From NCBI RefSeq assembly GCF_003688725.1, contig NZ_REFP01000007.1, positions 664,900-728,899 of the forward strand: DNA of 64,000 nucleotides. The letters run 5' to 3'. How positions within the stretch are numbered: position 1 is the first letter of the stretch; every line of letters begins with the position of its first letter. Made by a program: the position numbers and the translations under genes. Under the pieces are notes generated by a model that was not told the origin of the DNA, ran no database searches, and worked only from the letters and a program-made list of their open reading frames with translations. Positions 34,547 through 43,934 of the stretch are shown piece after piece. The stretch comes from Thermoactinomyces vulgaris (lineage in GTDB: Bacteria; Bacillota; Bacilli; Thermoactinomycetales; Thermoactinomycetaceae).

Positions 34547-36370
34547 ATGAGTGGAATTGCAGGTTGGATTGATTGGGAAAGAGATTTGTCGGGAGAACAA
34601 AATGTTTTAAGCAAAATGACCAACGCGATTCAACATCGCGGTCCCGATGATGAAGGTTATTGGTTTTCGGAACGTGCAGCGATTGGTCACCGCCGTCTCT
34701 TTGTCATCGATCCTGCCGGTGGAAAACAGCCGATGGTTTATCGCTCAGGGGATCATTCCATCGTACTCTCCTTTGACGGGTTTATCTATAACTTTAAAGA
34801 TTTGAAAGCAGAACTTGAAAATCTCGGACATCGTTTTGGAACGGAATCGGATGCAGAAGTTTTGCTGCACAGCTATTTGGAATGGGGAGAAGATTTCATC
34901 CAGCGCATCAACGGGGCGTTTGCCTTTGCCATTTGGGATGAACGTCGCCAGGCATTGATTTTGGCCCGGGATCGCATCGGAGTCAAACCCCTCTTTTACA
35001 AAGTACATAATTCCGGAGTTTTATTTGGTTCCGAATTGAAAGCCATCCTGGCCCATCCGGAAGTCAAACCGGAAGTGGATGTCGAAGGCTTCAGCGAACT
35101 TTTCGGAATGGGACCCATCCGCACCCCCGGTTTTGGTGTGTTCCGCGGAATTCAGGAAGTCAAACAGGGTCATTACGTTGTTTTCACAAAAGAAAAAGCC
35201 GATCATCATCAATATTGGAAATTGGAAAGCACACCGCATGAAGACGATGTGGATACCACTGTTGAAAAAATCCGGGAAATCCTGAAAGACACTGTGAAAC
35301 GCCAATTGATCGCCGATGCCCCGGTCGTCTCCATGTTATCGGGCGGATTGGATTCCAGTGGTCTCACTTCCATGGCTGCCCGGTATTTGGCGGAAGAAGG
35401 AAAACAACTCGGTACCTATTCCCTTGACTTTGCCGGAAGCGACAAACATTTCAAAGCCGACTTGTTGCATGTCAGCCGGGATGAGCCGTATGTTAAAATC
35501 GTTGCGGAATATGCAAATACCGATCACCATACTGTCATCATTAACCATGATCAGTTGACGGAACATGTATTCCTCCCTGTAGAGGCACACGACTTGCCGG
35601 CACTGGGTGAAATGGAAGCATCGTTGCATCTGTTGTTCAGTGAAATGAAGAAAAATGCGGCAGCCACGCTCTCCGGAGAATCCGCAGATGAAGTTTTCAG
35701 CGGATATCCTTGGTTCCATCAGGATGAATTTTTGTTCTCCGGAACGTTCCCGTGGAGCGCACAAATTCGCTACTTCAAAGATGTTTTGAATGAAGAGGCG
35801 ATCAAAACGCTCCAGCCGGAGGAGCACAGAAACCGCAGATACCAGGAAGCGGTCAGTGAGGTTCCGAAATTGGACGGGGAATCGGGAATCGAAGAAAAAC
35901 AACGGGAAATGTCTTACCTTTTCATCACCCGCTTCCTGCCGTTTATGTTGGAACGGAAAGATCGCATCAGCATGCATAACAGTTTTGAAGCGCGTGTTCC
36001 GTTCAGCGATTACCGGTTGGTTCAATACTTATTCAATATTCCTTATTCGATAAAAACCGTCGACAAAGTCGAAAAAAGCCTGTTGCGCCGTGCATTCAAA
36101 GGTTATCTGCCGGAAGAAGTGCGCACCCGCAAGAAAAGTGCATATCCGTCCACAACGGATCCGGTTTACTATCAAAACATCCGCAAGATGTTGAATGAAT
36201 TAATCGAAGATCCGCAAGCGCCGGTTGCAGTGCTTTTGGACAAACAAAAAATCCGTCACATTTCCGACAATCTCTTTGAAAAATCTCCGTTTGAAGTCGG
36301 AAAAATGATGGAATATATCCTCCAAGTCAACAAATGGATGAAAGACTACAATATCTCCTTGAAACTGTAG
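34547..36370 (+). CDS. Asparagine synthetase-like protein with inactivated glutaminase domain
   Basis: A 607-residue AsnB-family protein. The synthetase domain has the PP-loop MLSGGLDSSG near residue 265 and GESADEVFSGYPWF. The N-terminal Ntn-hydrolase domain keeps HRRL, ESDAEV and the overall fold, but the nucleophile Cys of MCG is Ser (MSGIAGW, codon AGT) and the glutamine-binding NGEIYN motif reads DGFIYN. It should not hydrolyse glutamine and may use free ammonia or amidate another substrate. ATG 34547 is chosen since GGGAGA precedes it and homologues start there. It is monocistronic. Confidence 0.92.
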   Translation: MSGIAGWIDWERDLSGEQNVLSKMTNAIQHRGPDDEGYWFSERAAIGHRRLFVIDPAGGKQPMVYRSGDHSIVLSFDGFIYNFKDLKAELENLGHRFGTESDAEVLLHSYLEWGEDFIQRINGAFAFAIWDERRQALILARDRIGVKPLFYKVHNSGVLFGSELKAILAHPEVKPEVDVEGFSELFGMGPIRTPGFGVFRGIQEVKQGHYVVFTKEKADHHQYWKLESTPHEDDVDTTVEKIREILKDTVKRQLIADAPVVSMLSGGLDSSGLTSMAARYLAEEGKQLGTYSLDFAGSDKHFKADLLHVSRDEPYVKIVAEYANTDHHTVIINHDQLTEHVFLPVEAHDLPALGEMEASLHLLFSEMKKNAAATLSGESADEVFSGYPWFHQDEFLFSGTFPWSAQIRYFKDVLNEEAIKTLQPEEHRNRRYQEAVSEVPKLDGESGIEEKQREMSYLFITRFLPFMLERKDRISMHNSFEARVPFSDYRLVQYLFNIPYSIKTVDKVEKSLLRRAFKGYLPEEVRTRKKSAYPSTTDPVYYQNIRKMLNELIEDPQAPVAVLLDKQKIRHISDNLFEKSPFEVGKMMEYILQVNKWMKDYNISLKL

Positions 36371-36376
36371 TCTCAT

Positions 36377-36417
36377 GAAAAGGCTGAGTGTCGCAAGGCA
36401 CTCAGCCTTTTGGTTTT
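36377..36417 (+). terminator. Terminator after the AsnB-like gene
   Basis: AAAGGCTGAGTG / CACTCAGCCTTTT with a seven-base loop (tcgcaag). Confidence 0.9.
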
Positions 36418-36429
36418 CTGCCGGCAAAT

Positions 36430-36703
36430 CCCCCGTCACCTTGGACGATTTGTGCAAAGTCACGGGAATCAGCAAATATCATCTCATTCGCTTGTTCCAA
36501 AAACATGTCGGAACCACACCGGGCCAATATCTCCGGGATCAAAGATTACAATTGGCAGAGCAGCTGCTTCGTCATTCCCAAAAAAACATCCTCTCCATCG
36601 CTTTGGAGTCCGGGTTCAACAGCCTTTCTTCTTTTGAACGGGCGTTTGGAAAAAAAAGTTTGGAATCAGTCCGTCCGGGTATCGCAAAAGGTTATCTCCT
36701 TAA
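36430..36703 (+). pseudogene. AraC-family regulator remnant (DNA-binding domain only, frameshifted)
   Basis: The frame encodes the two AraC helix-turn-helix units: VTLDDLCKVTGISKYHLIRL, TPGQYLRDQRLQLAEQLL and ILSIALESGFNSLSSFERAF. After FGKK the frame is lost at a run of eight As; one more A would give FGISPSGYRKRLSP and a stop at 36701. No start codon or N-terminal ligand domain is present, because the sequence upstream is the terminator of the AsnB-like gene. It is a truncated, frameshifted fossil that overlaps the 3' end of the convergent MFS gene by 12 bases. Confidence 0.8.
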
Positions 36704-37894
36704 GGTTGGTCTTCCTCCTGTTTTGGTCACACCCGAGGCGAGTCCCGTGACTGCCAAAAACAGAATCATCACCGACGAGACAAGCAACAAACCAAAGGAG
36801 GTTTGCAAAGAACCGATTTCCGCCACCCGGCCGATCAGCACCGGCCCCACGATAAAGGATAAATACCCGGCCCCCGTTACAATGGAAACAGAACGGGCTC
36901 CCCGTCCGGGGATGGCACGGGAAGCCAGCGAAAACGAGACGGGGGCAACCGGTGAAAGAGCAAACCCGACCCCCAGCAATCCGCAAGCGGCCACAACCGG
37001 GCTGGACGTGAGTATGACCACAGCGATCCCGACAGAAGCGATGAGCCCGCTGAAGATTAAAATACGGCTTTCCCCCGCTTTCTCAATCAAGGCGGAACTG
37101 CTCAAGCGTCCAATCATTGCCGAAAAATGCAAAGATGCGATCCCGATTCCTCCCAACAGCGGGCCGGACTGAAGAAACCCGCGCAAGTAAAGGGACAGAA
37201 AACCTTCCAACGATCCGTCGATAAAAAAACAGAGTGCGACCATGGTGCCAGCAAACAAAATCACGGACAGTCCCTTTTTAAGTCCGGGTCTTTGTTTCTC
37301 TCCTGCGAAATCCCCGCCATCTTCCCTGCTCTCACCGGATTTGCCTGGCAACGGAACCATCAGAAACAACACGGCCAACAGCACCAAAGCCGATCCAGTC
37401 AAAAGATAAATCTTCGTATAAGTTACTCCCCGGGCCAGCAACAAACCGGAAGCCCATGCCCCGGCAGCCGCCTCTCCGCTGAATGCGGCATGCAGATGCG
37501 TCATCACGTACGATGAATAATTGCGTTCATAATCCCCGCCCAATGTGTTGGCGATCATGTCATACCAGCTGATAAAAATCCCTCCGGCAAAGAATACCGC
37601 CAATAAGGCCGGATCCCTTTCGACAAACGCAAGAGAAATGAAAAATATTCCCGTCCCGCCGATCCCGAGCAACGCCAACGGCTTCCTGCCTGCTTTGTCC
37701 GCGATCCGCCCTCCCAACCACAAACTGAGAAGTCCGGCCCCGGACTGAAGCGTCAATGCCATCCCCAGTTGACCCGGAGACAGATGAAAATCAGAAACCA
37801 AATCGTCCAACAACATCGCCCATACACCGGTTTGGAACCCCAGGAACAGAAACATCCACAACAAAAGCAGACGAAACCTTTGCCTTCTTTTCAA
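36692..37894 (-). CDS. MFS transporter
   Basis: A 400-residue 12-helix major facilitator. The loop 2-3 motif appears as GGRIADKAGRKPLAL and the second half has a related SSALIEKAGESRILI. The start is TTG 37894 after GGAGG. The AraC remnant on the opposite strand touches its 3' end and may once have been its regulator. The substrate is unknown; the sequence resembles sugar- or drug-efflux members. Confidence 0.87.
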   Translation of the reverse strand: MKRRQRFRLLLLWMFLFLGFQTGVWAMLLDDLVSDFHLSPGQLGMALTLQSGAGLLSLWLGGRIADKAGRKPLALLGIGGTGIFFISLAFVERDPALLAVFFAGGIFISWYDMIANTLGGDYERNYSSYVMTHLHAAFSGEAAAGAWASGLLLARGVTYTKIYLLTGSALVLLAVLFLMVPLPGKSGESREDGGDFAGEKQRPGLKKGLSVILFAGTMVALCFFIDGSLEGFLSLYLRGFLQSGPLLGGIGIASLHFSAMIGRLSSSALIEKAGESRILIFSGLIASVGIAVVILTSSPVVAACGLLGVGFALSPVAPVSFSLASRAIPGRGARSVSIVTGAGYLSFIVGPVLIGRVAEIGSLQTSFGLLLVSSVMILFLAVTGLASGVTKTGGRPTLRR

Positions 37895-38020
37895 CGAACC
37901 GGTTCCTCCCGTTTTTTGGAAAGCATTTTGAAACTTTTTTTGATTAAATAATTATTTCTTTCTTAAGAGCTCGATAACATTTATTCGTAAATCTATGATT
38001 TCTCCAATGAAGGAATAATT

Positions 38021-38045
38021 AAGGTGGTCCAAAAAAGACCACCTT
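38021..38045 (-). terminator. Hairpin after the CWB2 protein gene
   Basis: AAGGTGGTC / GACCACCTT perfect stem. The following T-run on the minus strand is weak. Confidence 0.55.
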
Positions 38046-39578
38046 TTAATGAATATAGTTATTTAATGTTTGAATAGTGGAATCAGATATTGAGCTAGTA
38101 TCTCCAGGAAAGTATATTGCATCTAAACCGAGAGTGTACTTTTCATAGTATGCCAAGGTTTCATTTGGAGTAGATGTTGGAGTAACAAGCATCAAGGGGC
38201 CCCCATTTCTAGCTGCTAAAACGGAACCAGCTAAAGCTTGTTGATAGTTTGTACCGTCAGCAACTACAGAAACGGAAGGATCAACAAAGTATTTTTCTGC
38301 CATATTATTGGCCACTTCAAATCGATTGCTCCCCGAAACTCTCTCTACTGTTCCAAATGATTTTAGTTGCGCTTCAACACTAGAAGAGATCGAACCTCCT
38401 ACAATAATAAAATGATTTATTTGTGTATTTTTTTCTAAAAACGTCTTCACTTCAGTAGATAAATTACTACTTGATGTTGTTAAAATTGGTGTTTGAGAAT
38501 AACCAGCAATAGATGATGCAGACAATGTATCAGCAAAGTTTTCGATAGGTGTAATTATGGCTGTGTCGGTATTGTCATCAAGAACACGTGAGGCAATATT
38601 TGTAGCAACGGCATAGTTATTTGCTCCACTAATTCTTTCGATAGTTGTAATCCCAGTCGCTTTTAGTTCACTTTCTACATCATAGGAAATACTGCCAGTC
38701 CCACCCAAAATAATTGCCTTCGTAGCTCCTAAACGCTGAATCTCATTTTTCGTACTAGGATCTAAAGAGGATTTCGTAGTGTATAAGATGGGTGCCTTCT
38801 CTTTTACAGCAAGCGGAACACTGCCCAATGTATCTCCATAAGCATCAGAACGTGCAATAATAACAGTGTCTGGGTTTTCCCTAAAAATCTTTGTCATCAA
38901 ATTACTAATACTGGATGCTACTTCACCATGACTTAATCCGTTTAATCTTTGAACACCAGGAACAGTTACTATATAAGGGTCCATGATTGTATTTCCATTT
39001 TCATTGGAAGACACAAATTCAACGAGATTTCTTCCATAATGAAAACTCATGTATTGAGTAAATTCTCCTTTAGGAAGGTTATAGCTCTTATCATTGATCC
39101 CAACGGTTGCAATACCATCGGTTGAACCCTTTCCACTAAGTGTTGTATAGCCTTTAGATAATCGAAAATCATAGGATGAAGGACTTGTAATTGATAACGA
39201 TGGCAAGCTTGTATCCGGATTCCCAGAGAAAACAACTCCACTTAAAGTTAAGTTATATTTGCTCGTAATATCTTCATTGGTATAAACAGTAAATTCGTAG
39301 GTGCCAGCAGGTAACATATCACCCGAAGCATATCTATTCTCGGGATTATTTATATCTTGTAGCGAAATTCCAATTGTCGGATCTGTTCCGATATCTTCAA
39401 TATTCAAAGTTCCACTCTCTACAGTGGTAAATTTGTAAACGTGCATTCTTTTTCCATTCAAGGTTCCTTTATATGTCACAGAATCTACATTAGCTGAAGC
39501 TTGATGAATAAAAGCAAATACTGATAACATAAGTGAAAACATAAGTATATAGATCAACCCAGCCTTTTTATGGTTCAA
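38046..39578 (-). CDS. Secreted cell-wall-binding repeat (CWB2) protein
   Basis: A 510-residue exported protein. A signal peptide is at residues 1-29 (LIYILMFSLMLSVFAFIHQA, cut near ASA-NV). Residues about 30-210 form beta-rich domains, then three CWB2 (PF04122) repeats follow from about residue 215: NGLSHGEVASSISNLM, ERISGANNYAVATNIA and ERVSGSNRFEVANNMA with VGG and LGG turns. CWB2 repeats anchor proteins to teichoic-acid-like wall polymers. It is downstream of, and probably co-transcribed with, the DUF3238 gene. Low G+C. Confidence 0.9.
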   Translation of the reverse strand: MNHKKAGLIYILMFSLMLSVFAFIHQASANVDSVTYKGTLNGKRMHVYKFTTVESGTLNIEDIGTDPTIGISLQDINNPENRYASGDMLPAGTYEFTVYTNEDITSKYNLTLSGVVFSGNPDTSLPSLSITSPSSYDFRLSKGYTTLSGKGSTDGIATVGINDKSYNLPKGEFTQYMSFHYGRNLVEFVSSNENGNTIMDPYIVTVPGVQRLNGLSHGEVASSISNLMTKIFRENPDTVIIARSDAYGDTLGSVPLAVKEKAPILYTTKSSLDPSTKNEIQRLGATKAIILGGTGSISYDVESELKATGITTIERISGANNYAVATNIASRVLDDNTDTAIITPIENFADTLSASSIAGYSQTPILTTSSSNLSTEVKTFLEKNTQINHFIIVGGSISSSVEAQLKSFGTVERVSGSNRFEVANNMAEKYFVDPSVSVVADGTNYQQALAGSVLAARNGGPLMLVTPTSTPNETLAYYEKYTLGLDAIYFPGDTSSISDSTIQTLNNYIH

Positions 39579-39596
39579 TTTTTAGATACTCCTTTC

Positions 39597-40964
39597 TCAA
39601 TAAGAATAACTCCATGATTTTGTTGCACATAATCCTGGAATTAAACAGTCGAAACCTTCGTGTTTACTATAGTGGACTCGGATATCATTATCTCCTTGAA
39701 TATTTACCATCCATAGTTCATGTGAAGGAGCTCTATCTTGATAACCGACAGCAGTAAATACTCCATTTTCATAAACTTTTGCTGAATATTGATAGTCAAT
39801 ATCTGGACCAGGATTAGCTAACGGGTTTCCAACTTGATGGATATAACCAAATTGCACATAGCGTCCTCCAGAATCACTTCCTGATTGTCGTTTATAAAAG
39901 TAAACTTTGTCCATACTTGCTCGGGCAACTCCGGCTACACTACCGTATTTATTATAAGCAACAGTAAGGTTAGCATGACGTGTCCCAAAATATGCTTTTG
40001 CTGGGCTCGTATCAAATCGTGCTAAAACATCGACACGGGTTCGATACTTTCCGCCTTCATCTCCCCACCATTCCGGCTTATACTTATTATCTCCAGCAAA
40101 GCTCTTATACCCTTTGGTAATTCTTGTACCACTAGGATTTGGAGCCTTTGATAGAGGGATAAAAGTTTGGTATCTGAATAAATAACCATAACCCATGTAA
40201 TTAGAAGAAACGTTTTTATCGTTCGCTAAGTTATTTTCGCTTTCTTTCATGGTAACTCGTTTAGTTAGAGTTGCTGTCTCTGTAAAAATTTCGTTTTCTT
40301 TACTCTTTGGAATAAAAATATGGTTTTCTTTGGCAATTTTTTTTGCTTTTTCAATCTCAGCTTCGCTCATTTTCTTTTTCCCAACAATTTGATATGTAAC
40401 TTCGCTCTTTTTGACATCAGGATTTTTATCAATATATTCATTTCCTTTTACAGTGTCAATGAGTGTTCCTTCTTTATAAATTTCATAAGTATTATCGTCA
40501 TCAGGAATACCACTCCAATTCAAATTAATTTGATTCTTACGAATAATAGTAATTAAATGGGAATTCTTAAGTCTATTATCCTCCAAGTCTTGTTTATCTT
40601 TCTCTGATCTCAGAGTTGACGTTTCAATCCTTATTTCATCAATAATACTGTTACTTTGGTCATAAGCTCTCATTTTTAGTTTGACAGGCGTATTGCTATC
40701 TAAGTTAGTCATTTCAAATTGGTTAGATGTTGAATCCAGGGTAGCTTTTATGCCTTTTTTTATCTTAATTTCCTTTTCTTGATCATCATCTTTTTGAATT
40801 GTTACTTTATCCCCGACTGAATTGAACGAAATTCGTAAGTTATTTTCATCCACTTTTATTTCTGGATTTAATTTTTCATTTGCAGATGTCCAATCAGAGT
40901 ACCCGAAAAAACTGAATGAAAAAACCAAAACGCATGAGATAAAAATAAGAAACCACTTTTTCAT
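39597..40964 (-). CDS. Secreted DUF3238 protein
   Basis: A 455-residue exported protein with a signal peptide (residues 1-28, WFLIFISCVLVFSFSFFGYS). The middle is fibronectin type III-like or similar beta-sandwich modules (INLNWSGIPDDDNTYEIYKE). The last 200 residues (KYRTRVDVLARFDTSPAKAY, then SHELWMVNIQGDNDIRVHYS) match the DUF3238 family of Gram-positive surface proteins. It is followed 18 bases later by the CWB2 gene. The function is unknown. Its base composition is clearly lower in G+C than that of the flanking regions. Confidence 0.8.
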   Translation of the reverse strand: MKKWFLIFISCVLVFSFSFFGYSDWTSANEKLNPEIKVDENNLRISFNSVGDKVTIQKDDDQEKEIKIKKGIKATLDSTSNQFEMTNLDSNTPVKLKMRAYDQSNSIIDEIRIETSTLRSEKDKQDLEDNRLKNSHLITIIRKNQINLNWSGIPDDDNTYEIYKEGTLIDTVKGNEYIDKNPDVKKSEVTYQIVGKKKMSEAEIEKAKKIAKENHIFIPKSKENEIFTETATLTKRVTMKESENNLANDKNVSSNYMGYGYLFRYQTFIPLSKAPNPSGTRITKGYKSFAGDNKYKPEWWGDEGGKYRTRVDVLARFDTSPAKAYFGTRHANLTVAYNKYGSVAGVARASMDKVYFYKRQSGSDSGGRYVQFGYIHQVGNPLANPGPDIDYQYSAKVYENGVFTAVGYQDRAPSHELWMVNIQGDNDIRVHYSKHEGFDCLIPGLCATKSWSYSY

Positions 40965-41103
40965 ATTCGAATCCCCCTTTTGTACAGAAATATTATAACA
41001 GATTTATTTTAAAAAACAATTTTATTATTAATCAAAAATATATTGTTTATAATAAGTATTTTTTATATAATTTTTATTATTACGAAATAAAGGGGGTTTG
41101 ATT

Positions 41104-41526
41104 ATGCTAAATATCGGAAAAAGATTGCTTGCATTATTATGTGCCACAGGGTTATTTGCAATTTACTATATGTTTCTTGGCGTCATTGATACTCCTCAAG
41201 AGGACGGTTCTATCCTTGAAGTGATGTTTGTTCTTTCTTTTTTATATGGCGGATTAGGGATATTCACTTATGGCCTAGCAGTTTCTTATGTAACCGATCT
41301 GCTTTTACGGTCATTCAATAGTCTATGGAAACATGTAATTGCATTCTTTTCTTATTGTTTGTTTGGTTTTATTGCTGACCGATGGATTTTACAAATAGAT
41401 ACCCCTAACATTTTCGCATACTTTTCAACCACTTCTGCTTTGTTTGTATATATTTTCGTAAAACTATTCGAATTTATGGGCCATACAAATAAATCTAAAG
41501 AATTAAATTCTGAAGAAATAGAATAA
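41104..41526 (+). CDS. Four-helix membrane protein of unknown function
   Basis: A 140-residue protein with four hydrophobic segments (about 7-27, 37-62, 75-95, 105-125) and a polar, acidic tail (NKSKELNSEEIE). ATG 41104 follows AAAGGGGG; TTG 41098 is an alternative start. It lies in the same AT-rich block as the secreted proteins, divergent from them. No family is recognised. Confidence 0.65.
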   Translation: MLNIGKRLLALLCATGLFAIYYMFLGVIDTPQEDGSILEVMFVLSFLYGGLGIFTYGLAVSYVTDLLLRSFNSLWKHVIAFFSYCLFGFIADRWILQIDTPNIFAYFSTTSALFVYIFVKLFEFMGHTNKSKELNSEEIE

Positions 41527-41590
41527 ATTTCTCCTTATCTAGCTGAATAAAACCGTAAGATTCTTTTTACATCTTAAGGAGGATTACATC

Positions 41591-42337
41591 ATGAGCAGAC
41601 CTGTTGTTTTCTATGCACCTCATGCAGATGATGAAACCTTAAATATGGGTATAACGATTGCCGAGCACGTTGCTGCATCTCGTCCTACTTATGTCGTTTT
41701 GATGACACGAGGCCGTTTAACAAGCGCTTTGCAAGCGATTAATGGCGAAATATATTCCGGCTACTGGAAAGGATATCATAATCCTTCTTTTGAAGGATAC
41801 GAACCGCTCACGAAAGACACCTTAGCACAGGCAAGAGTCACCGAATTCCATCATGCTTGTACACAATTGGGTGTTCCCCGGGAAAATCAATTTGTGGAAT
41901 ATCTCGATAACCCCTCAAAGGAAGAAACGCTTGAATATGACGAAGCAAAAGCAATCATTCGAAAATATATTATAATGTTCCCGGATGCTGACCATTACAC
42001 TCTTTCTTATCATGATGTGCATCCTGATCACGCACATGTCGGACAAGCTCTGCTGGATCTTTATAATGAAGGAGAAATCAATTATTATGTTCGATTTATC
42101 ATCTCAATGGCCACACGTATGCAGCTTGAATCCAAAGGAGATCCGATTCCCGGTGGAGGTTGGAAAGATACACCAACTGATTCCACTATCCAGCAAAAGT
42201 TAATCAATGCTTGTCGTTGTTATTCCGCTTGGGCACCATTGCTTGGTGCTTATGCAATTGGCTATCACTCTGTAGCAGGACAGTTTGAAAAACTTCTTGA
42301 CAATCCATTTCACTATCTACATCAACCAAATGAGTGA
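41591..42337 (+). CDS. PIG-L (LmbE-like) deacetylase
   Basis: A 248-residue Zn-dependent de-N-acetylase of the PIG-L family. The metal motif is PHADDET at residues 10-16, a variant of AHPDDE, and the second site is HPDHAHVG near residue 140. Substrates in this family are N-acetylglucosamine-type sugars on glycolipids, bacillithiol precursors or antibiotics. AAGGAGG precedes the ATG and a terminator follows. It may have been acquired with the neighbouring surface-protein genes. Confidence 0.88.
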   Translation: MSRPVVFYAPHADDETLNMGITIAEHVAASRPTYVVLMTRGRLTSALQAINGEIYSGYWKGYHNPSFEGYEPLTKDTLAQARVTEFHHACTQLGVPRENQFVEYLDNPSKEETLEYDEAKAIIRKYIIMFPDADHYTLSYHDVHPDHAHVGQALLDLYNEGEINYYVRFIISMATRMQLESKGDPIPGGGWKDTPTDSTIQQKLINACRCYSAWAPLLGAYAIGYHSVAGQFEKLLDNPFHYLHQPNE

Positions 42338-42360
42338 GGGGAAATCCTCGCTCTTTTTTT
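42332..42360 (+). terminator. Terminator after PIG-L gene
   Basis: GAG-T-GAGG / CCTC-G-CTC stem then seven Ts. Confidence 0.8.
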
Positions 42361-43224
42361 GAATCAGGAATCGAATAATTTATGGAAAAATAACCTTTTT
42401 TACAGATGGAGGAGTCAGCTTTTTCTGTTCGGCGAGTGAACCATAATATTTACTCTTCTCTCTATCTTGATAACTATTGATTATCCTCACGGGATTTTAT
42501 GCCAGATTTACGCATGATGAGTGAACACTCTAAAAAAATGATTTTAGACACAATCTAGTGAATTTTTAAAGTTTTATGATTGGTTATTTAAAAATGCTTT
42601 AAATTTTCATTCATTTAATTTTCAACAATCTACTCAACATTCCGTTTCGCCTTAGCAGGAAGTCCACGCAAAACATCGTGAAATTTCTCACTCATTCTAA
42701 GAAATAAGTCTCCCATCATATGGTTTAGTGATTGTAATTGTTCGATATAGACTAAGTAATGAAGCGACTGGTAATCATTCTTGAGACAGTACATACTCGA
42801 ATCTCTTCTTTCCGGTACTTTGTAAGATGATCATAGATTATGGACAAGGATGCCTAGAGCATTGAATTTGTTTCTTTATATTTCGTTGGATGGTAATAAT
42901 TATACAGGCCATAGATGGCAAAGATAAATCCGTTTAATACTTTTCTATGATATTCTTCAATCCAATAATAACTATTTTCAAACATCACCACCCATTGTTG
43001 ATCCACTTCGGTTTTCATTTACTTTTGGCGCCGTCCCAAGTATTGATCAGAGAAATGGTATCTGGATCCAGTAACCTAAGAAGGATTGTTACCTGCGCTA
43101 ACCATACAAATCTGTGTCGTTTCCATTAATGAATAATCCGTTTGGGCTTTAAAACGTAAGGTGAGTAATCCCCCTCCGGTAATGGAGAGGTTTTTTTACA
43201 TTTGTCCCGGCAGACCGGGAATAA
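42361..43224. other. Degraded region between PIG-L and LysE genes
   Basis: These 860 bases hold no intact gene. A minus-strand gene ruin occupies 42630-43018. The stretch 42361-42629 is AT-rich and unstructured. A weak hairpin with a T-run (CTCC-GGTAAT-GGAG, 43168-43198) stands before the LysE gene 3' end. Confidence 0.6.
42630..43018 (-). pseudogene. Decayed gene of unknown family
   Basis: Coding-like sequence starts MKTEVDQQWVVMFENSYYW, continues through VLNGFIFAIYGLYNYYHP, and hits a TAG codon after ETNSML. It resumes as SLSIIYDHLTKYRK, shifts frame, and ends SLNHMMGDLFLRMSEKFHDV ... PAKAKRNVE. The stop codon and the frameshift make it a pseudogene of a protein of about 128 residues, rich in aromatic residues. 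I could not assign a family. Confidence 0.6.
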
Positions 43225-43848
43225 TCATTTTTCCATAAACACCAGGCGAAGGCCTAAAATTGTATAAATGGCGGCTTCGATCCAATGAACGCTCCGGGAA
43301 CGGATGAAGGGTTGCAAAAATTTTTCCCCCAACGCACCGACTCCCACCGAGACCAGGCTGAAGATAGTTAATGCCTGAAAGATAAACAACATTCCGAGCC
43401 CGATGAATTGAAGAGTGACGGATCCCGCGTGAGGTGAAACAAATTGCGGCAAAAAAGCCAAAAAGAATATGGATACTTTGGGATTGAGCAAATTCATCCA
43501 GATTCCCCGTTTATACAAGGCAAAAGCGCTTTGTTTCAAGGTTTTTTGCTTCACGGGACCGGTGCCGGAGCTTTTCAGCGCTTGCCATGCCAAAAAAAGC
43601 AGATAAGCCGCGCCGAAATACTTGAGAATTTGAAATGCCAGCGCCGAATGATAAATGACAGCGGAAATTCCAACGGCCACGGCGGCCGTATGCCCCAACA
43701 AACCGGTGCACAAGCCGAGCGCTGTCATGATTCCCCCTTTTTTTCCTTGCACCATGCTTTGCGTTGCCACAAAAAGAATATCCGGTCCCGGCATGAGAGT
43801 GAGTGCAACAGAAGCCAGCAGAAAATAGAGAACATTGGTCATGTCCAT
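43225..43848 (-). CDS. LysE family translocator
   Basis: A 207-residue LysE/RhtB-type exporter with six helices. Typical N-terminal LMPGPDILFVATQSMVQGKK and AAYLLFLAWQALK segments are present, and the NLLNPKVSIFFLAFLPQFV motif is intact. It exports amino acids or derivatives. AGGAAG lies upstream of ATG 43848, and ATG 43842 is an alternative. A terminator separates it from the upstream erm-like gene, so it is its own unit. Confidence 0.9.
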   Translation of the reverse strand: MDMTNVLYFLLASVALTLMPGPDILFVATQSMVQGKKGGIMTALGLCTGLLGHTAAVAVGISAVIYHSALAFQILKYFGAAYLLFLAWQALKSSGTGPVKQKTLKQSAFALYKRGIWMNLLNPKVSIFFLAFLPQFVSPHAGSVTLQFIGLGMLFIFQALTIFSLVSVGVGALGEKFLQPFIRSRSVHWIEAAIYTILGLRLVFMEK

Positions 43849-43894
43849 GAGCAGGCGTACTTCCTTTCCATGAAAAATCGCTTTTCATTATATT

Positions 43895-43927
43895 AAAAAA
43901 TCCCCCTGTTTTTCAGGAGGATTTTTT
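43895..43927. terminator. Terminator between erm-like and LysE genes
   Basis: AATCC-CCCTG / CAGG-AGGATT with flanking A- and T-runs; it ends the erm-like transcript. Confidence 0.75.
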
Positions 43928-43934
43928 ATTTCGG

